This document shows positions 1-13,029 of a stretch of DNA of 64,000 bases, in pieces. The notes below the pieces were generated by a model. The model did not search any database. It saw only the letters and a list, made by a program, of their open reading frames with translations, and had not been told where the DNA came from. Positions within the stretch are counted from its first letter, which is position 1. Every line of letters starts with the position of its first letter. The DNA is from Streptosporangium minutum (GTDB lineage: Bacteria; Actinomycetota; Actinomycetes; Streptosporangiales; Streptosporangiaceae). The stretch lies in NCBI RefSeq assembly GCF_002149035.1, contig NZ_NGFP01000002.1, forward strand, positions 1 to 64,000. Reading direction: 5' to 3'. Both the position numbers and the translations under genes were made by a program.

Positions 1-2
1 CG

Positions 3-299
<297 letters not shown>

Positions 300-361
300 C
301 GGTCCCCATGCGCGACCTGCGGGTGCCGGCCCGCTGCCTGCCGGGTCCGGCGGCCGGGGCA

Positions 362-388
362 TGCCGGGCCCGCAGGGGCCCGTCGGCA
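362..388. terminator. Possible hairpin between convergent rpoB and cchI
   Basis: TGCCGGGCCC and GGCCCGTCGGCA can pair around a short loop with a two-base bulge. It lies between the stops of two convergent genes, where a bidirectional terminator is expected. There is no U-tract, as is usual in high-GC actinomycetes. Folding was judged by eye only. Confidence 0.35.
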
Positions 389-418
389 GCGTGGCCAGCG
401 AGGAATCACCCGTTCAGG

Positions 419-2119
419 TCACCGGGCCACGGCCAGGCGGTAGTTCTCGTCCGTGGTGAGGAGGTTCCGGTGGGTGTCCTCCGCGGTGATGACGCCGTCG
501 TCCAGGACGAGGACCCGGTCGGCGGCGTCCAGGAGGGCCGGGCTGCTGGTGATCACGATGGTGGTGCGGTTCCGGCGTAGCTCCGCGATGTTGCGCGCGA
601 TGAGCTGTTCGGTGACCGCGTCGACCGCTGTCGTCGGGTCGTGCAGGACCAGGATGTCGGCGTCGGCGGCGAGGGCGCGGGCCAGGGACAGCCGCTGGCG
701 CTGCCCGCCGGAAAGGTTCGCGCCCCGGTCGCGGACGCCGTAATCGAGTCCCTCGCGGTGGAGGGCGACGACGTCGGTCAGCATGGACGCCTCGACGGCC
801 TCGGAGACCATACGGCCGGCGCCCGCCGGGTCGATGTTCGTGCGGAGAGTGCCCGCGAAGATCTCCCCGTCGTACGGGTTCACCAGCATGTGCTCGCGGA
901 CCGCCTCGATCGACAGGTCCGCGATCTCCTGCCCGCCGACCCGCACCACCCCCTCATACGTGTCGGGCGGGACGTTCACGGCCAGGATCGACGCGAGATC
1001 GGCCGCCGCGCGCGGCTGGTAGACGGCGATCGCCACGAACTCGCCGGCGGGCACGTGGAACTTCAGCTCGCGCAGGGACCCGTACCGGACGCTGTCGACC
1101 TCCAGGTCTCCGCCTGCGGACGGGCGCCCCTGCCTCGGGGCCATCACTGGAGGCGCGGCCAGCACCAGCGCCATCCGCTCGGCCGACGCGCGCGCGATCA
1201 TCACGTACTTCGGCATCTCCGAGAACAACCTGAGCGGTTCCATGATGAACTGCGCCAGCCCCACGGCCATGACGAGCTGCCCGATGGTGATCTGTCCGTT
1301 GAACGCCAGCCAGCCCGCCGTCAGGGTCACAGCGGCGGCGAGGATCGCGTTGAGTGCCAGCGCGGTGCCGGCGTAGGCGCCGTTCACCTTGGCGACGGTG
1401 ATCGCCTGGCTTTTCGCCTCCGTGCTGACCTTCCGGTAGGACAGGAACCCGGCGTGGTTGCCGCCGAAGCCGTGCAGCGGGCGCAGGCCGGTGATCAGGT
1501 CGGCGACCTTCGCCCCCGCCCGCGCCACCCGGGCCTGCTGCTCCCGGGTGCTGGCACCGATCCGTCTGGACATCACGCTCAGGATCGACAGGATCGCGAC
1601 GGTTCCCACGATCACCAGCAGGCCGAGCTGGACGCTGGCCATGCCCAGCGCGACCGCTGTGATCAGCACCGCGACCAGCGAGCTGATCAGCAGCGGCACC
1701 ACCTCGATGATGTCGGCGGTCTGGTCGGCGTCCTCGGTGGCGATGGTCAGGACCTCGCCGGACTTGAGATCGACGTCCCTGGCCACCGGTTGGAGCCCGC
1801 AGGCCGCGACCCGCACCCGCCAACGGTGTGCCTCGGTCGTGTTGGCCTTCTGCAGGATGCGCATCCCGAACCGCCACGACAGTGACACGGTCGTGATGAT
1901 CACGGCCAGCGCGGCGATCGACAGGGCGAGGGAGCCGGTGCTGCGGTCCCGCATCGTGTGTTCGACTATCAGGCCGAGTGCGATGGGGAAGGCGGTCTCG
2001 CCGGCCTGGTACATGCCCATGAGGACGGTGCCCCAGGTCATGGCGCCCGCGTTGCGCCGCAGTGCGGTCCGGAGGATGTCGGGCCCCGTGCGGGGCCTCT
2101 GCTTGTCAGGAGTTGTCAT
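419..2119 (-). CDS. cchI: ABC half-exporter with degenerate nucleotide site (CchI-like)
   Basis: 566-residue half-transporter: an N-terminal six-helix membrane domain (to about residue 310) and a C-terminal ATPase domain. It probably exports the finished siderophore. The start at 2119 is chosen because its ATG overlaps the NRPS stop by 14 bases, implying translational coupling. The ATPase domain is odd. The Walker A position reads [12 protein letters not shown] with no GK(S/T), Walker B ends VLHDP instead of LDEP, and the switch histidine is Ser (VITSSP), yet the signature [15 protein letters not shown] is intact. This mirrors the half-transporter at 13030-14817, which has the opposite defects, so the two probably form a heterodimer with one working ATP site. 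Position after the NRPS matches cchI of the coelichelin cluster. Confidence 0.88.
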   Translation of the reverse strand: MTTPDKQRPRTGPDILRTALRRNAGAMTWGTVLMGMYQAGETAFPIALGLIVEHTMRDRSTGSLALSIAALAVIITTVSLSWRFGMRILQKANTTEAHRWRVRVAACGLQPVARDVDLKSGEVLTIATEDADQTADIIEVVPLLISSLVAVLITAVALGMASVQLGLLVIVGTVAILSILSVMSRRIGASTREQQARVARAGAKVADLITGLRPLHGFGGNHAGFLSYRKVSTEAKSQAITVAKVNGAYAGTALALNAILAAAVTLTAGWLAFNGQITIGQLVMAVGLAQFIMEPLRLFSEMPKYVMIARASAERMALVLAAPPVMAPRQGRPSAGGDLEVDSVRYGSLRELKFHVPAGEFVAIAVYQPRAAADLASILAVNVPPDTYEGVVRVGGQEIADLSIEAVREHMLVNPYDGEIFAGTLRTNIDPAGAGRMVSEAVEASMLTDVVALHREGLDYGVRDRGANLSGGQRQRLSLARALAADADILVLHDPTTAVDAVTEQLIARNIAELRRNRTTIVITSSPALLDAADRVLVLDDGVITAEDTHRNLLTTDENYRLAVAR

Positions 2120-5100
2120 CGAGGTGTCGGGCAATCGCTTCCGGGGTTCGCAGGGTGAGCAGATCACGGATGGTGATCACGGGACCGTACTCGCGGCGGA
2201 GCAGCCCGATCAGCCGCACCGCCAGCATGGAGTGCCCCCCGAGGGACATGAAGTCGCTCACCGCGCTCACCTCGTCATCATCCAGGTCCAGTGCCTCGGC
2301 GAAGAACTCGCACACCACGGTCTCAGTCTCGGTCATCGGGCCGCGCTCGGCCGACGTGGTCAGCGCGCCCAGGGGTCTGGCCTCCGGCAGCGCCTTGGCG
2401 TCGGCTTTCCCGTTCACTGTCAGCGGGATGGCATCGACGTGGGCGTAATGCGTGGGGCGCAGGTAGTCCGGCAGCCCGGCGCCCACCTCGGTGGCGACCG
2501 TCGCCAGGTCGGAGCCGCCCAGTACGAGGTAGGCCGCCAGCCGGAACGCCCCGTCGACCTGCGGATCGGGTTGGGCGACCGCGGCGGCGAACCGCACCGC
2601 CGGGTGTGCCTCGAACGCGGCCTCGACTTCGCCCAGCTCGACCCGGTGCCCCCGGATCTTGACTTGCTGGTCGGTGCGGCCCAGGTACATCAGGTTCCCG
2701 TCGGGCCGCCGGAGCACGAGGTCCCCGGTGCGGTACATGCGCTCGCCGGGTTCGCCGAACGGGCACGCGACGAACCGGTGCGCGGTCTGGCCGGGCTGCC
2801 CGAGGTAGCCGCGCGCGATGCCGATACCCGACACGTACAGCTCACCGGGCACGCCGTCCGGCACGGGCCGCAGCCACGGGTCCAGCACGTACACGTCGGT
2901 GTTGTCGATCGCCACGCCCACCACCGGGTCCTGGCACTCGAAGGTGCCGACGCCGAGGGTGTTGATGGTGTACTCGGTGGGTCCGTACAGGTTGTAGCCG
3001 ACTGTCCCCTCGGTCTCGGCGAGCCGACGCCACAACGTCGGGGTGACCGCCTCACCGCCCAGCAGCACCAGCGCGGGTCGCCGCGCGGGGTCGTCGAGCA
3101 GCCCCTCGGCCACCAGCTGCTGGGCGTAGGTGGGGGTCACGTTGATGACGTCGATCCCGTGCTCAAGGCAGTACTCGACCAGCCGGGGCGCGTCGCGTCG
3201 CAGCTCCTCGTCGCAGATGTGCACCTCGTGGCCGTCGGCGAGCCACAGTAGTTCCTCCCACGACATGTCGAACGCGAACGACACGGTGTGCGCGATCCGG
3301 AAGACCCGGTGGGCGTGCTCCACCAGCACCGGCTCGAAGATGCGGCGCTGGTGGTTGATCAGCATGTTGGTGAGCCCGGCGTACTCGGTCACCACACCCT
3401 TGGGCTTCCCGGTCGATCCGGAGGTGTAGATCGTGTACGCAGGGTGCCGCAGGCGGGCCGGGTCGTCCGGCGCGAACGTCACGAACGGCTCGGCCTCGGG
3501 CAACGGGCGGTCCAGCTCGATCAGGTCGCCGGTCAGCCGGGGAGAGACGGCGCTCACGGTGAGGATCACGTCCGGGCGGGCGTCCGCGACGATCGCGGCG
3601 ATCCGCTCGTCCGGGTGGTCCAGCTCCAGCGGCACATACGCGGCGCCGGCGCGCAGCACGGCGAACAGCGCCACGATCGAGTCGAGAGAACGCGGGATCG
3701 CGAGACCCACGGTCGTCTCAGGGCCGATGCCGCGCTGGACGAGCAGACCCGCCACCGCGCGACTACGGTCCCGGAGCTGGGCGAACGTCATGGTCCGGCC
3801 GTGGGCGACGAGCGCGACCCGCTGTGGGCTGCGGTCCGCCGCCTGGTCGAACCGGTCGACCACGGTGTCCGTGCCGACGTCCGTACGCTCGGCCGGCTCG
3901 GGCTCCGGCCCCAGACCCCGCAGCGCGCCCACCGGCCCGGTCGAGCGGGCCAGGTCTCCGAGCACGCGCAGGTAGTCGTCCAGGAGACGACGGGCGCGCT
4001 CCGCGTCATCGTCGCGGTACTCCAGCTTGACCGTGAGCCGGTCGCCGGGCGTGACGACCCAGGTGAACGGGTAGTGCGTGGAGTCGTCGGCCCGCACCGC
4101 GGTGATGCCGTGCCTGGCGTTCATCCTGGCGAACGCGTCCATGTCCAGGAAGTTCTGGAGCACGAACAGGTTGTCGAACAGGGTGTCGTGCCCGCTGGCC
4201 CGCTGGATCTCGCCGAGCCCCAGGTGCTCGTGCTCCATCGCCGCGACTCTGTCCGCCTGCACGGCGGCCAGGTACTCCCGCACCGTGTCATCCGGCCGTG
4301 CCCGCGTCCACATGGGCACGGTGTTGAGCAGCACGCCGACGATGTCGGACAGGCCCTCGCCTTGTCGACCGGAGACGGTTACGCCGAACACGGCGTCACT
4401 CCGGCCTGTGTGCGCGCCCAACAGCAGGCCGAACGCGCCGGTCAGCACCGAGTTCAGCGTGACAGCGTGCGTCCTGGCCGCTTCTCGCAGCAGTTCCGAC
4501 TGTTCGGCGGACAGCGTGTGCACGAGTACGTGCGGCGGATCGTCCGGAAGTGACGGCGACGGTCCGGCGAGCAGCGTCGGGCCCGGGAGGCCGGTCAGGT
4601 GCTCGGCCCAGAAGCGTTCCGACACGGAGAAGTCCCTGGCGTCGAGCGCCCGCGCGTAGTCCTCGAAGCTCGGCGTGGCCGGGACCGGGGCCGGCGGTTC
4701 TCCCGTGACAACGGCCTGATAGGCGTCGAACAGGTCCCGCAGCACGATCTCGCGTGACCAGCCGTCCCACAGCAGCAGGTGGTAGCTCAGCAGCAGGCCG
4801 TCGCGGTCGCCGGGCAGGCGCACCACGGTCAACCGGATCAGCGGCGGCTCATCCAGGTCGAAGCCCGTGTCGCGGTCCTGGGCGCGCAGGGCTTCGACTT
4901 CCGCGTCCGTCGACAGTACGACCGTGCGGACACCGACCCGCCGGCCCGCCGCGAGGACCTGGACCGGGTTTCCGCCGGCGTCGGTGCTGAAACCGGCGCC
5001 CACGACCGGGTGCCGCGCGATCACGTACGCCATCGCCTCGGCCAGGGCGTCGGTGTCCAGCCGCCGGTCGAAGGCGAAGTAGTTCTGGGCGACGTAGTGC

Positions 5101-8100
5101 CCGGCCGAGCCCGCCAGCTGGGCCTGGAAGAACAGGCCCTTCTGGAGCGGGGTCACGGGTGCCGTCCACTCGGCCGTCGCGGAGGCGTCCGCGATCCGCT
5201 CCAGCGCGCGCCGCCAGTGCTCGGCAAGCTCGTCGGGGATGCCTTCGGCGAGGGTGAAGACCGCGCGCAGGCTTCCGGTGGCCGCGTCGATCCACGCGTT
5301 GACCTCGACAGCGTACGGGCTGCCCTGGTCACCGCCGGCGATGTGCAGCGCCTGGGACTCGCTGCCCCGGCCGAGGTAGTTGAACAGCACCTGTGGGCGC
5401 GCGTTCAGCAGCGGTGCCGTCTGCGGGTTGAGGTACCTGAGCTGGCCGTAGGCGACATGCCCGCGCTCGTCCGGCTGGCGTTCGGCGACCTCGCGCGCCG
5501 CCGCGACGGGGTCGGTGTGCGCCGTGAGCCGCACGGGCGCGACGGAGGTGAACCAGCCGACCGTGCGGGTGTAGTCGTGGTGCCCGAGCACCGGGACCCG
5601 GCCATGCCGCTCCAACTCGATCGCGAGATCGGCAGGCGACGGCTGGATGTGCGTCAGCGCGGTCCGCAGCGCGCCGCACAGCAGCTCGGTGAGGCCGACG
5701 CCCAGTACGGCGGGCGCGGTACGCGTCACGCGGGCGGTCAGCTCGGGCGCGATCTCCACAGTGGTCTCGCGCAATCCCTCGATCACGGGCAGCAGCACGG
5801 GCGCCTCGAGCGTGGTGACCCAGTGCCCGAGGTCGTCGATCACATGGGCGGACCGGGCCGTCAGCGCGTCGGCGTACTCGGCGTAGGACGTGGTCGGCGG
5901 CGCCAAGGGCGCCCCGCGCATGGCGGCGGCCAGGTCGTCCAGCAGGACCAGCCAGGACACCGAGTCGACGGCGAGGTGGTGCACGGTGACCACGAGGGTC
6001 CGGCTCGCCGCCAGCCACGAGAACGCGACCACCTCCCCGGACTCGGGATCGAGCCGTCCGGCGTCTCCGTCCGCCACGGCCGTCGCGTCGGTCGCGTCCG
6101 TCCGGACGACGGTGACCTCGCGGGCGGGTTCGGTGCGCAGTGCCCACACCCCGTGCTCGACGCGCAGCCGCAGCCGGAGGGCCGGGTGTGCGGCCACGAC
6201 GGCGTTCGCGGCGCGCTCGGCATCGGCGAACCCGGTTCCCTCGGGTGCCGCCACTGTCCTGGCCTGGGCGAACCGGGCGAGAGAGCCACCCAGTTTCCGT
6301 TGGCGCAGGATGATCGGAGTCGGTGCCAGCGGGCCGTCCTCGCGGCGGGCGGGCGCCGACGCCGTGGTCTGCGGCGTGCGCGCCTCCAGGTGCCCGGCGA
6401 GTGCGCGCGGCGTCCTGAACAGGAACACGTCCCGTGGGGCGATCGGCAGGCCGAGCGCCCTGGCCCGGTTGACCACGGTGATGGCGACGATGCTGTCGCC
6501 TCCGGCCCTGAAGAAGTCGGTGTCGCCGTCCGCGTCGCAGCCGGGTAGCGTCTCGGCGAAAATGCCGACCAGTGCGGCAAGCGTGGAATCACTCGCGGGC
6601 ACCGGGGTGTCGTCGTGCGCGGCGCGCTCGCTCAGGGCCTGCCGGTCCAGCTTGCCGTTGACCGTCAGCGGCAGGGCGTCGACCCGCAGCACCCGGCCCG
6701 GCACCATGTGCGCGGGCAGCTTCGCCGACAGCGGGCCGGTGACGTCGCCGGGCACCCGACCCACGACGTGCGCGACCAGGTGATCGCCGCTGTCGGCCAC
6801 GGTGACGGCCACATCGACCACGCCGTCGAGTTCCCTGACCGCGGCCTCCACCTCGCCGAGCTCGATGCGGAAACCCTTGAGCTGCACCTGATCGTCGGCG
6901 CGGCCGGTGAACTCCAGCTCGCCGCCGAGCGTGCGGCGGGCGAGGTCGCCCGTGTGGTACATCCGGGAGCCGTCGCCCGCGAACGGGTTCGCCACGAACC
7001 GGCTCGCGGTGAGCTCCGGCCTGCCCAGGTAGCCGAGCGACACCTGGTCGCCGGCGACGTAGATGGCGCCCACCCGGCCCGGCGGCACCGGCCGGAGCCG
7101 GTCGTCGAGCAGGTAGGTGACCAGGCCGGGGATCGGGCCGCCGATCGGGCTGACGTCGTCGCCGGAGACGAAATCCTCGTCGGTCAGCACCCGGTGCGTG
7201 ACGTGGACGGTGGTCTCGGTGATGCCGTACATGTTGACCAGCTCGGGCGAGCCGGTGCCGTGCCGCTCGACCCAGCCGCGCAGCCGCCCGAGATCCAGCG
7301 CCTCGCCGCCGAAGATGATCCGGCGTAGCGATGTGAGCGGTTCGCCGGCGTGCCGGTCGGCCTCGATGAACTGGTAGAACGCCGACGGGGTCTGGTTGAG
7401 CACGGTCACTCCGCGCTCGCGGACCAGCCGGTGGAAGTCGACAGGGGAGCGGGTCAACCCGTACTCCGGCACCAGCAGCTCACCGCCGTGCGCCAGCGCG
7501 CCCCACAGCTCCCACACCGCGAAGTCGAAGGAGTAGGAGTGGAACTGGACCCACACGTCGTGCGGACCGAAGTCCATGCCGGGCCGGGTGTTCGCGAGCA
7601 GCGTCACCACGCTGGAGTGCGGGACGACGACACCCTTGGGCCTGCCGGTCGATCCGGACGTGTAGATCACGTACGCCGGGTCGTGCCAGCCGACCTCGGG
7701 CGCGGCGGTGGCCGGCGGCGGCTCGTCCCCCGGTACGAGCAGGTGGGCCGGCACGCCCGCCCTGGCCGACAGCTCCGTGAAGCGGTCCCGCTGTTCCCGG
7801 TCCACGAGAACGACCTGCGGGGCGGCGTCAGCGAGGATGTACTCCAGCCGTTCATCCGGGTACGCCAGATCCAGCGGCACGTACGCGCCGCCCGCGGTGA
7901 CGATCGCGACCAGGGCGACGACCTGCTCGAGGGAGCGCGGGACGGCGACGGCGACCCGTTTGCCCGGTCCGACCCCGGCCGCGCGCAGCGCCGAGGCCAG
8001 CGCGTTCTTCGCGTCTGCCAGTTCGCCATAGGTGAGCGACCGGGTGCTGCCGTCGAGACCGCACTGGGTGACGGCGACGGCGGCCGGGTCGCGGTCCGCG

Positions 8101-11100
8101 GCGGCGTCGAACAGTCCGCCCAAGGTCGTCGGGGTGATCGGCGCGGGGTGTCCGGCGCCGTCGGGCACCGGGTCGTCCGGCCGGGTGAGCAGGCCGGTCA
8201 GGGTCCGGGTGAACGTGCGCAGGATCGCCTGGGCGTGCGTCTCCCGCAGCAGTTCGCTGTCGTAGATCAGGTTGAATCGCGGCCGGCCGTCGAGCGTGCG
8301 CTCCACCACGAGCGTCAAAGGGTAGTGCGGGGCGCCCTCGTTCACGATGTCGGTGATGACGAACTCGTCGCCAGGCCTCCGCAGACCGTCCACATCGGTC
8401 GCGACGTCGAACACCACCAGGGTGTCGAACAGGGGACCGCCACCGACCTGGCGGCCGATCCTGGTCAGGGAGACATGCTGGTGCGGCAGCACCGCGCTCT
8501 GGTGTTCCCGCACCGAGGCGAGCAGTTCGCGCGCCGTGGTGGTGCCGTCCCATCGGGCGCGCACGGGGATCGTGTTGATGAGCAGGCCCACCATGTCCTC
8601 GATGCCGGGCACATCCGCGTCACGCCCGGACACCGTGGAGCCGAACACCACGTCCTTGCCCTGCAGGACGCCGCCCAGCGTCACCGCCCACGCGCTGTGC
8701 ACGGCGACGCTCAGTGGCACACCCGCTGACCGGACGGCCGCGTCGATGCCGTCATCCGGCTCCACGGCGGTTTCGGCGAACCGGTCGGACGGGGTGTGCC
8801 CCTCGGCGACCAGCGAAGGGCCGGGCAGGCCGGCGAGCTGATCGCGCCATACCCGGTCGCTCTCGTCGTCGTCGCGTGCGGCGAGCCGGCGCACGTGGCC
8901 GGGGAAGTCGCCCTGCGGGTACACGGTCCCTGGCGCGTGATACTCGGCCAGCAGCGCGCGCAGCATCGGGGGCACCGACCAGCCGTCGGCGATGATGTGG
9001 TGCACGGTCTGCACCAGGACGTTCCGGCCGGCCCCCGTGCGGATGAGGGTGTACCGCATCAGCGGGCCGGCGGCCAGGTCGAACCCGGCGCGGCGATCCC
9101 GCTCGGCGTAGTCGCGGATCTCGTCGCCGGTGATGCCGGGGCGCTCCAGCGTGGTGAACGGCGCCTCCACACCGCTCTCCAGCACCGAGACCACGCGGCC
9201 GTCGGCGAGGGCCGTGAACCGCGCGGCCAGGTTCGGGTACAGCGCGAGCAGCCGGGTGGTCGCCGCCGCGAGCCGGTCGGCGTCCACATCGCCGTCCAGC
9301 GTCAGTATCTGCTGCTCGACGTAGCTGCCCGCCGAGCCGTCGTCGAAGACCGAGTGGAAGTACAGGCCCTCCTGCAGCGGGGTCAGCGGCAGGATGTCCC
9401 GCAGCGCCGGGCCGTCCAGGGCGTCGACATCGGCCTGTGTGAGAGACACCGCGCCGAAGTCGCTGGGGGAGTGGCCGCCGTGGTCGAGCGCGGCCAGCCC
9501 TGCCAAGGCCTCCCGGAAGTACTCGCCGATCGTCGCGATGTCCTCGTCGGCGAACACTCCGTCCGGCCACGAGATGGTGGTGACCAGCTCGTACTCGCCG
9601 GTCGCGCCGGGTTCGGCGATCGCGTTGAACTCCAGGGCGCGCGGCAGGCGCATCCTCGGGTCGCGCTTCTCTCCCAACTGCCCTGTGGCGCCTGCGAGCC
9701 GCCAGTCACCGGACGCGCCCGCGTCGAAGCGGCCCAGGTAGTTGAACAGCACCTGCGGGGCGGACGCGTCGAACCCGATGCCGGCCAGGTATCGCAGGGC
9801 GCCATAGGACACGCCGTTGCCCGGCATCCGGGCGAGGTCTTCCTTGACCGACTTGAGCGCGGCGGACAGGTACTCGGGGGTAGTGAGATCGGCCGCCGCG
9901 CCAGGGTCCACGGTCACCGGGAACAGCGTGGTGAACCAGCCCACGGTCCGCGACAGGTCCGGCTCGAAGCCGGCGGCGCCCGCCACGAACCGTCCTTCGC
10001 GGCCGTGGCCCTCGAGTTCGATGTGCGCGAACGTCTGATCCTGCCCGAGACCGCGGCGCCACCGGGCGAGGGCGACGGCGAGCGCGGTCAGCAGCACGTC
10101 GTTGACGCCCGCGTGGAACCTCGCGGGAATCTCACCCAGCAGTGCGGCTGTGACCTCCGGGCCGACTGAGACGGCCCGGACCCTCTCGCGCGCGACGGTG
10201 TCGGATCCGGACAGCGGACGCCTGCCCAACGGCCCGTCCGCCTTCGGCAGGGGACGCTGGAAGTAGTCGCGGTCCATGTCGAACGCCGCGCGCTCAAGCA
10301 ACTGTGTCCAGCGCCGGAACGACGTGCCCACCGGAGGCAACTCGATCGGCGTGCCCGAGGTGAGCTGCCGCCACGCCGTGGCCAGGTCCTCCATCAGGAC
10401 CCGCCATGACACGCCGTCGATCACCACGTGATGGACGACCATGACCAGTTGTCGTGCCTCGCGCCGCCAGACGGCACGGAGCATCACGCCGTTGTCCGGG
10501 TCGAGCCCGCCGGTGGCGAGCTCGACGCACTCGCCGAGCGGCCGGTCGCTCTTCTGCCACCCCGCGACGGCCTGGTCCGCCTCCGGGATGTCGAAGCCCC
10601 AGCGGGCGCCGCGCACCAGCTTGGCGCGCAGCATGTCGTGCCGCCTGACCACGGCGGTGAGCATCTCGTCGAGGGCGTCGGCGGTCAGGTCCGCCGGGGT
10701 GTTCAGCACCACCGACTGCACGAAGCCGTCGATCGCGTCCGTGCTCTCGCCGAGCCACTGCACGATGGGCGCCCCTACGACGGAACCGGTCGCGACATCC
10801 TCGCGGTCCACGGGGGAGACACCGTCACGGCTCGCCGCCGCCGCCAGCGCCCCCACGGTGCCGTTGGCGAAGATCTGCGCCGCCGTGACGTGGAGGCCCG
10901 CGTCGCGCAGCGCGCTCAGCAGCGAGATCGCCAGAATGCTGTCTCCGCCGAGTCTGAAGAAGTTCTGGTCGACACCGACCTCGTCCAGCCGTAACACCGA
11001 CGCGACCGCCGCGCACACCACGCGCTCGTTCTCGGTGGTGGGCGGGACGGACGGCCCCGCCTCGACCGCCGGCTCCGGCAGCGCGCCCCGGTCCAGCTTG

Positions 11101-12974
11101 CCGTTCGGAGTGAGCGGGAACTCCCTCATCACGACGAAGCGCGCGGGCACCATGTACTCGACCATGTGCTCGACGGCCCACGCCCTGACCTCGTCCGCCC
11201 GCAGGTCCTCGCTCCCGGCCACCGGGATCACGTACCCCACCAGGTATGTGCCGCCCGCCGCGTTCTTCTTCGCGACGACACAGGTATGCCGTACCCGGGG
11301 GTGCTCCGCGAGACCGACCTCGACGTCCTCGATCTCCAGCCGCATGCCGCGGATCTTGATCTGGTTGTCGGCCCGGCCGAGGAAGTCCAGCGACCCGTCC
11401 GGGGCGAACCGCGCGAGGTCACCGGTCCGGTACAGCCGGGACCCGTCCCCGGCGAAAGGATTCGCCACGAACCGGGATGCCGTCAGGCCGGGCGCGTTGA
11501 CGTACCCGCGGCCCAGGAGGAACCCGCCCACGTACAGCTCGCCGCCGACACCGACCGGGACCGGGCGCAGCTCCTCGTCCAGCACGTACAACTCGGTGTT
11601 GGGGTTGGCCCTGCCGATCGACGTCGACAGGCGTTCCGCCGCGCCCCGGTAGATGACGTGCGAGACACCGATCGTCGTCTCGGCCGGGCCGTAGCCGTGG
11701 TACATGGGGATGTCGAGCCGGGTACGGAACCGTTCGTACAGCTCCGGGGTCAGCACCTCGCCGCCGCACCACACGTGCCTCAGGCTGTCCAGCCGCCCGG
11801 AGTCGCCCGCGATCTCCAGCAGCACGTCCAGCATGGACGACACCAGGTACGTGAAGGTGACGCGCTGCTCGGTGATCACGCTCAGCAGGTGGTGCGGGTC
11901 GCGTTCGCCGCCCGGCCGCAGGACCACCAGCCTGCCGCCGCACACCAGCGGCAGGAAGATCTCGTTGATGGAGATGTCGAACGACAGCGGCGCCTTGAAC
12001 AGCGACGCGTCGTCGGGGCCGAAGCCCAGGATCTCGTCGACCTGCCACAGCAGGCGCTCGCTGATCGCCTCGTGCCGGATCATCGCGCCCTTGGGCCGCC
12101 CGGTCGAACCGGACGTGAAGATCACGTATGCCAGGGCGGGGCCGGGGACGGCCACCTCGGTGTTCTCGGTGGGATACGGGCCGAACCGCCACTCGTCGAG
12201 GTCGACGGCCACGGCTTCCGGTTCACCCGCGTCGTGCTCGCCGGAGTCGTTGAGCTGCACCACGACCCGGGCGTCGTCGATGACGACCGCTCTGCGCGCG
12301 GCGGGCCAGTGCGGATCGAGCGGCACGAACGCGCCCCCCGCCTGGAGCACGCCGAGCAGGCCGATCACCATCTCGGCGGAGCGCCCCAGCGAGACGCCGA
12401 CGACCTGTTCGGCGGTGAGCCCGCGTTCGATCAGGTGGTGGGCCAGCTGGTTGGACAGCTCGGCCGCCTCACGGTAGGTCAGGGACCGATGTTCGTCGAC
12501 GATGGCGACGGCGTCCGGCCTGGCGCGAACCTGCTCACGGAACATCTCCACGATGGTCGGGCGGATCCGGTCGGCCTTGTTGTCGTTCCACTCGGCCAGG
12601 GCTTCGAGCCGTGCCGGCACGCTGGAAGGGCCGATGGTTCCCACGGGCCGATCCGGGAAGTCGGCCAGGTCGTCCAGTGCGAGCTGCGCGTCGGTCAGCA
12701 CGACGCCTTCGGGGACGGTGATGCTCCGGCCGTCGGCGCCGACCTCCCAGCCGCCGACCCCCTCCCCGCCGTTGTCGACCCATCCGAGGACGTCGGCGAA
12801 CAGGGTGCCGGAGGTGAGGTCGAGGCTGCCGGGGCTCTGACCCGTCGCCCAGTAGGCCAGCCCGATGGCGCACGCTCCGGTGATGGTCCTGTCGGGATAT
12901 TCGCCGGTCCGCCGGCGCACATCGGCCAGGCGCGAGGGAGAAAGCAGTGCGAGACGAGGGCTCGGTTCCATCAT
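2106..12974 (-). CDS. cchH: Coelichelin-type siderophore NRPS (A-T-E-C-A-T-E-C-A-T)
   Basis: 3622-residue trimodular peptide synthetase with no loading C domain and no thioesterase, the architecture and length of CchH. Approximate domains: A1 150-645, T1 660-735 (LGGDSI), E1 745-1200, C2 1210-1650 (HHIIADG), A2 1660-2150, T2 2160-2230 (AGGDSI), E2 2240-2650, C3 2655-3080, A3 3100-3540, T3 3550-3622 (LGGHSM). Specificity codes read by alignment to GrsA are DINYWGGIG (A1, N5-formyl-N5-hydroxy-Orn), DFWNIGMVH (A2, Thr) and DMENLGLIN (A3, N5-hydroxy-Orn), as in coelichelin assembly. Both E domains keep their active-site motif (HHVVIDG, HHLAVDS). C3 is atypical (YHLLLWDG). The hydroxylase, formyltransferase and MbtH partner expected for this enzyme are not in the window. 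An iron box lies just upstream. Confidence 0.96.
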   Translation of the reverse strand: MMEPSPRLALLSPSRLADVRRRTGEYPDRTITGACAIGLAYWATGQSPGSLDLTSGTLFADVLGWVDNGGEGVGGWEVGADGRSITVPEGVVLTDAQLALDDLADFPDRPVGTIGPSSVPARLEALAEWNDNKADRIRPTIVEMFREQVRARPDAVAIVDEHRSLTYREAAELSNQLAHHLIERGLTAEQVVGVSLGRSAEMVIGLLGVLQAGGAFVPLDPHWPAARRAVVIDDARVVVQLNDSGEHDAGEPEAVAVDLDEWRFGPYPTENTEVAVPGPALAYVIFTSGSTGRPKGAMIRHEAISERLLWQVDEILGFGPDDASLFKAPLSFDISINEIFLPLVCGGRLVVLRPGGERDPHHLLSVITEQRVTFTYLVSSMLDVLLEIAGDSGRLDSLRHVWCGGEVLTPELYERFRTRLDIPMYHGYGPAETTIGVSHVIYRGAAERLSTSIGRANPNTELYVLDEELRPVPVGVGGELYVGGFLLGRGYVNAPGLTASRFVANPFAGDGSRLYRTGDLARFAPDGSLDFLGRADNQIKIRGMRLEIEDVEVGLAEHPRVRHTCVVAKKNAAGGTYLVGYVIPVAGSEDLRADEVRAWAVEHMVEYMVPARFVVMREFPLTPNGKLDRGALPEPAVEAGPSVPPTTENERVVCAAVASVLRLDEVGVDQNFFRLGGDSILAISLLSALRDAGLHVTAAQIFANGTVGALAAAASRDGVSPVDREDVATGSVVGAPIVQWLGESTDAIDGFVQSVVLNTPADLTADALDEMLTAVVRRHDMLRAKLVRGARWGFDIPEADQAVAGWQKSDRPLGECVELATGGLDPDNGVMLRAVWRREARQLVMVVHHVVIDGVSWRVLMEDLATAWRQLTSGTPIELPPVGTSFRRWTQLLERAAFDMDRDYFQRPLPKADGPLGRRPLSGSDTVARERVRAVSVGPEVTAALLGEIPARFHAGVNDVLLTALAVALARWRRGLGQDQTFAHIELEGHGREGRFVAGAAGFEPDLSRTVGWFTTLFPVTVDPGAAADLTTPEYLSAALKSVKEDLARMPGNGVSYGALRYLAGIGFDASAPQVLFNYLGRFDAGASGDWRLAGATGQLGEKRDPRMRLPRALEFNAIAEPGATGEYELVTTISWPDGVFADEDIATIGEYFREALAGLAALDHGGHSPSDFGAVSLTQADVDALDGPALRDILPLTPLQEGLYFHSVFDDGSAGSYVEQQILTLDGDVDADRLAAATTRLLALYPNLAARFTALADGRVVSVLESGVEAPFTTLERPGITGDEIRDYAERDRRAGFDLAAGPLMRYTLIRTGAGRNVLVQTVHHIIADGWSVPPMLRALLAEYHAPGTVYPQGDFPGHVRRLAARDDDESDRVWRDQLAGLPGPSLVAEGHTPSDRFAETAVEPDDGIDAAVRSAGVPLSVAVHSAWAVTLGGVLQGKDVVFGSTVSGRDADVPGIEDMVGLLINTIPVRARWDGTTTARELLASVREHQSAVLPHQHVSLTRIGRQVGGGPLFDTLVVFDVATDVDGLRRPGDEFVITDIVNEGAPHYPLTLVVERTLDGRPRFNLIYDSELLRETHAQAILRTFTRTLTGLLTRPDDPVPDGAGHPAPITPTTLGGLFDAAADRDPAAVAVTQCGLDGSTRSLTYGELADAKNALASALRAAGVGPGKRVAVAVPRSLEQVVALVAIVTAGGAYVPLDLAYPDERLEYILADAAPQVVLVDREQRDRFTELSARAGVPAHLLVPGDEPPPATAAPEVGWHDPAYVIYTSGSTGRPKGVVVPHSSVVTLLANTRPGMDFGPHDVWVQFHSYSFDFAVWELWGALAHGGELLVPEYGLTRSPVDFHRLVRERGVTVLNQTPSAFYQFIEADRHAGEPLTSLRRIIFGGEALDLGRLRGWVERHGTGSPELVNMYGITETTVHVTHRVLTDEDFVSGDDVSPIGGPIPGLVTYLLDDRLRPVPPGRVGAIYVAGDQVSLGYLGRPELTASRFVANPFAGDGSRMYHTGDLARRTLGGELEFTGRADDQVQLKGFRIELGEVEAAVRELDGVVDVAVTVADSGDHLVAHVVGRVPGDVTGPLSAKLPAHMVPGRVLRVDALPLTVNGKLDRQALSERAAHDDTPVPASDSTLAALVGIFAETLPGCDADGDTDFFRAGGDSIVAITVVNRARALGLPIAPRDVFLFRTPRALAGHLEARTPQTTASAPARREDGPLAPTPIILRQRKLGGSLARFAQARTVAAPEGTGFADAERAANAVVAAHPALRLRLRVEHGVWALRTEPAREVTVVRTDATDATAVADGDAGRLDPESGEVVAFSWLAASRTLVVTVHHLAVDSVSWLVLLDDLAAAMRGAPLAPPTTSYAEYADALTARSAHVIDDLGHWVTTLEAPVLLPVIEGLRETTVEIAPELTARVTRTAPAVLGVGLTELLCGALRTALTHIQPSPADLAIELERHGRVPVLGHHDYTRTVGWFTSVAPVRLTAHTDPVAAAREVAERQPDERGHVAYGQLRYLNPQTAPLLNARPQVLFNYLGRGSESQALHIAGGDQGSPYAVEVNAWIDAATGSLRAVFTLAEGIPDELAEHWRRALERIADASATAEWTAPVTPLQKGLFFQAQLAGSAGHYVAQNYFAFDRRLDTDALAEAMAYVIARHPVVGAGFSTDAGGNPVQVLAAGRRVGVRTVVLSTDAEVEALRAQDRDTGFDLDEPPLIRLTVVRLPGDRDGLLLSYHLLLWDGWSREIVLRDLFDAYQAVVTGEPPAPVPATPSFEDYARALDARDFSVSERFWAEHLTGLPGPTLLAGPSPSLPDDPPHVLVHTLSAEQSELLREAARTHAVTLNSVLTGAFGLLLGAHTGRSDAVFGVTVSGRQGEGLSDIVGVLLNTVPMWTRARPDDTVREYLAAVQADRVAAMEHEHLGLGEIQRASGHDTLFDNLFVLQNFLDMDAFARMNARHGITAVRADDSTHYPFTWVVTPGDRLTVKLEYRDDDAERARRLLDDYLRVLGDLARSTGPVGALRGLGPEPEPAERTDVGTDTVVDRFDQAADRSPQRVALVAHGRTMTFAQLRDRSRAVAGLLVQRGIGPETTVGLAIPRSLDSIVALFAVLRAGAAYVPLELDHPDERIAAIVADARPDVILTVSAVSPRLTGDLIELDRPLPEAEPFVTFAPDDPARLRHPAYTIYTSGSTGKPKGVVTEYAGLTNMLINHQRRIFEPVLVEHAHRVFRIAHTVSFAFDMSWEELLWLADGHEVHICDEELRRDAPRLVEYCLEHGIDVINVTPTYAQQLVAEGLLDDPARRPALVLLGGEAVTPTLWRRLAETEGTVGYNLYGPTEYTINTLGVGTFECQDPVVGVAIDNTDVYVLDPWLRPVPDGVPGELYVSGIGIARGYLGQPGQTAHRFVACPFGEPGERMYRTGDLVLRRPDGNLMYLGRTDQQVKIRGHRVELGEVEAAFEAHPAVRFAAAVAQPDPQVDGAFRLAAYLVLGGSDLATVATEVGAGLPDYLRPTHYAHVDAIPLTVNGKADAKALPEARPLGALTTSAERGPMTETETVVCEFFAEALDLDDDEVSAVSDFMSLGGHSMLAVRLIGLLRREYGPVITIRDLLTLRTPEAIARHLDDNS

Positions 12975-13001
12975 CGAAGACTCAGTCGCCCTTTCAGGTA
13001 T

Positions 13002-13020
13002 GAAAGTCAGCCAAACCTAA
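13002..13020 (-). promoter_or_regulatory. Iron box upstream of the NRPS
   Basis: On the minus strand the sequence reads TTAGGTTTGGCTGACTTTC. It matches the left two-thirds of the IdeR/DmdR consensus TTAGGTTAGGCTAACCTAA (13 of 19 by eye). It lies in the 55-base gap between the half-exporter stop and the NRPS start, so the NRPS probably has its own iron-repressed promoter in addition to read-through. Confidence 0.7.
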
Positions 13021-13029
13021 TTGAATTCC

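Noticed and set aside
954-1885. Long open frames on both strands over the first ABC transporter
   Set aside because: Their products are low-complexity Arg/Gly/Asp-rich and antisense or frame-shifted to a clear ABC protein; high GC keeps such frames open.
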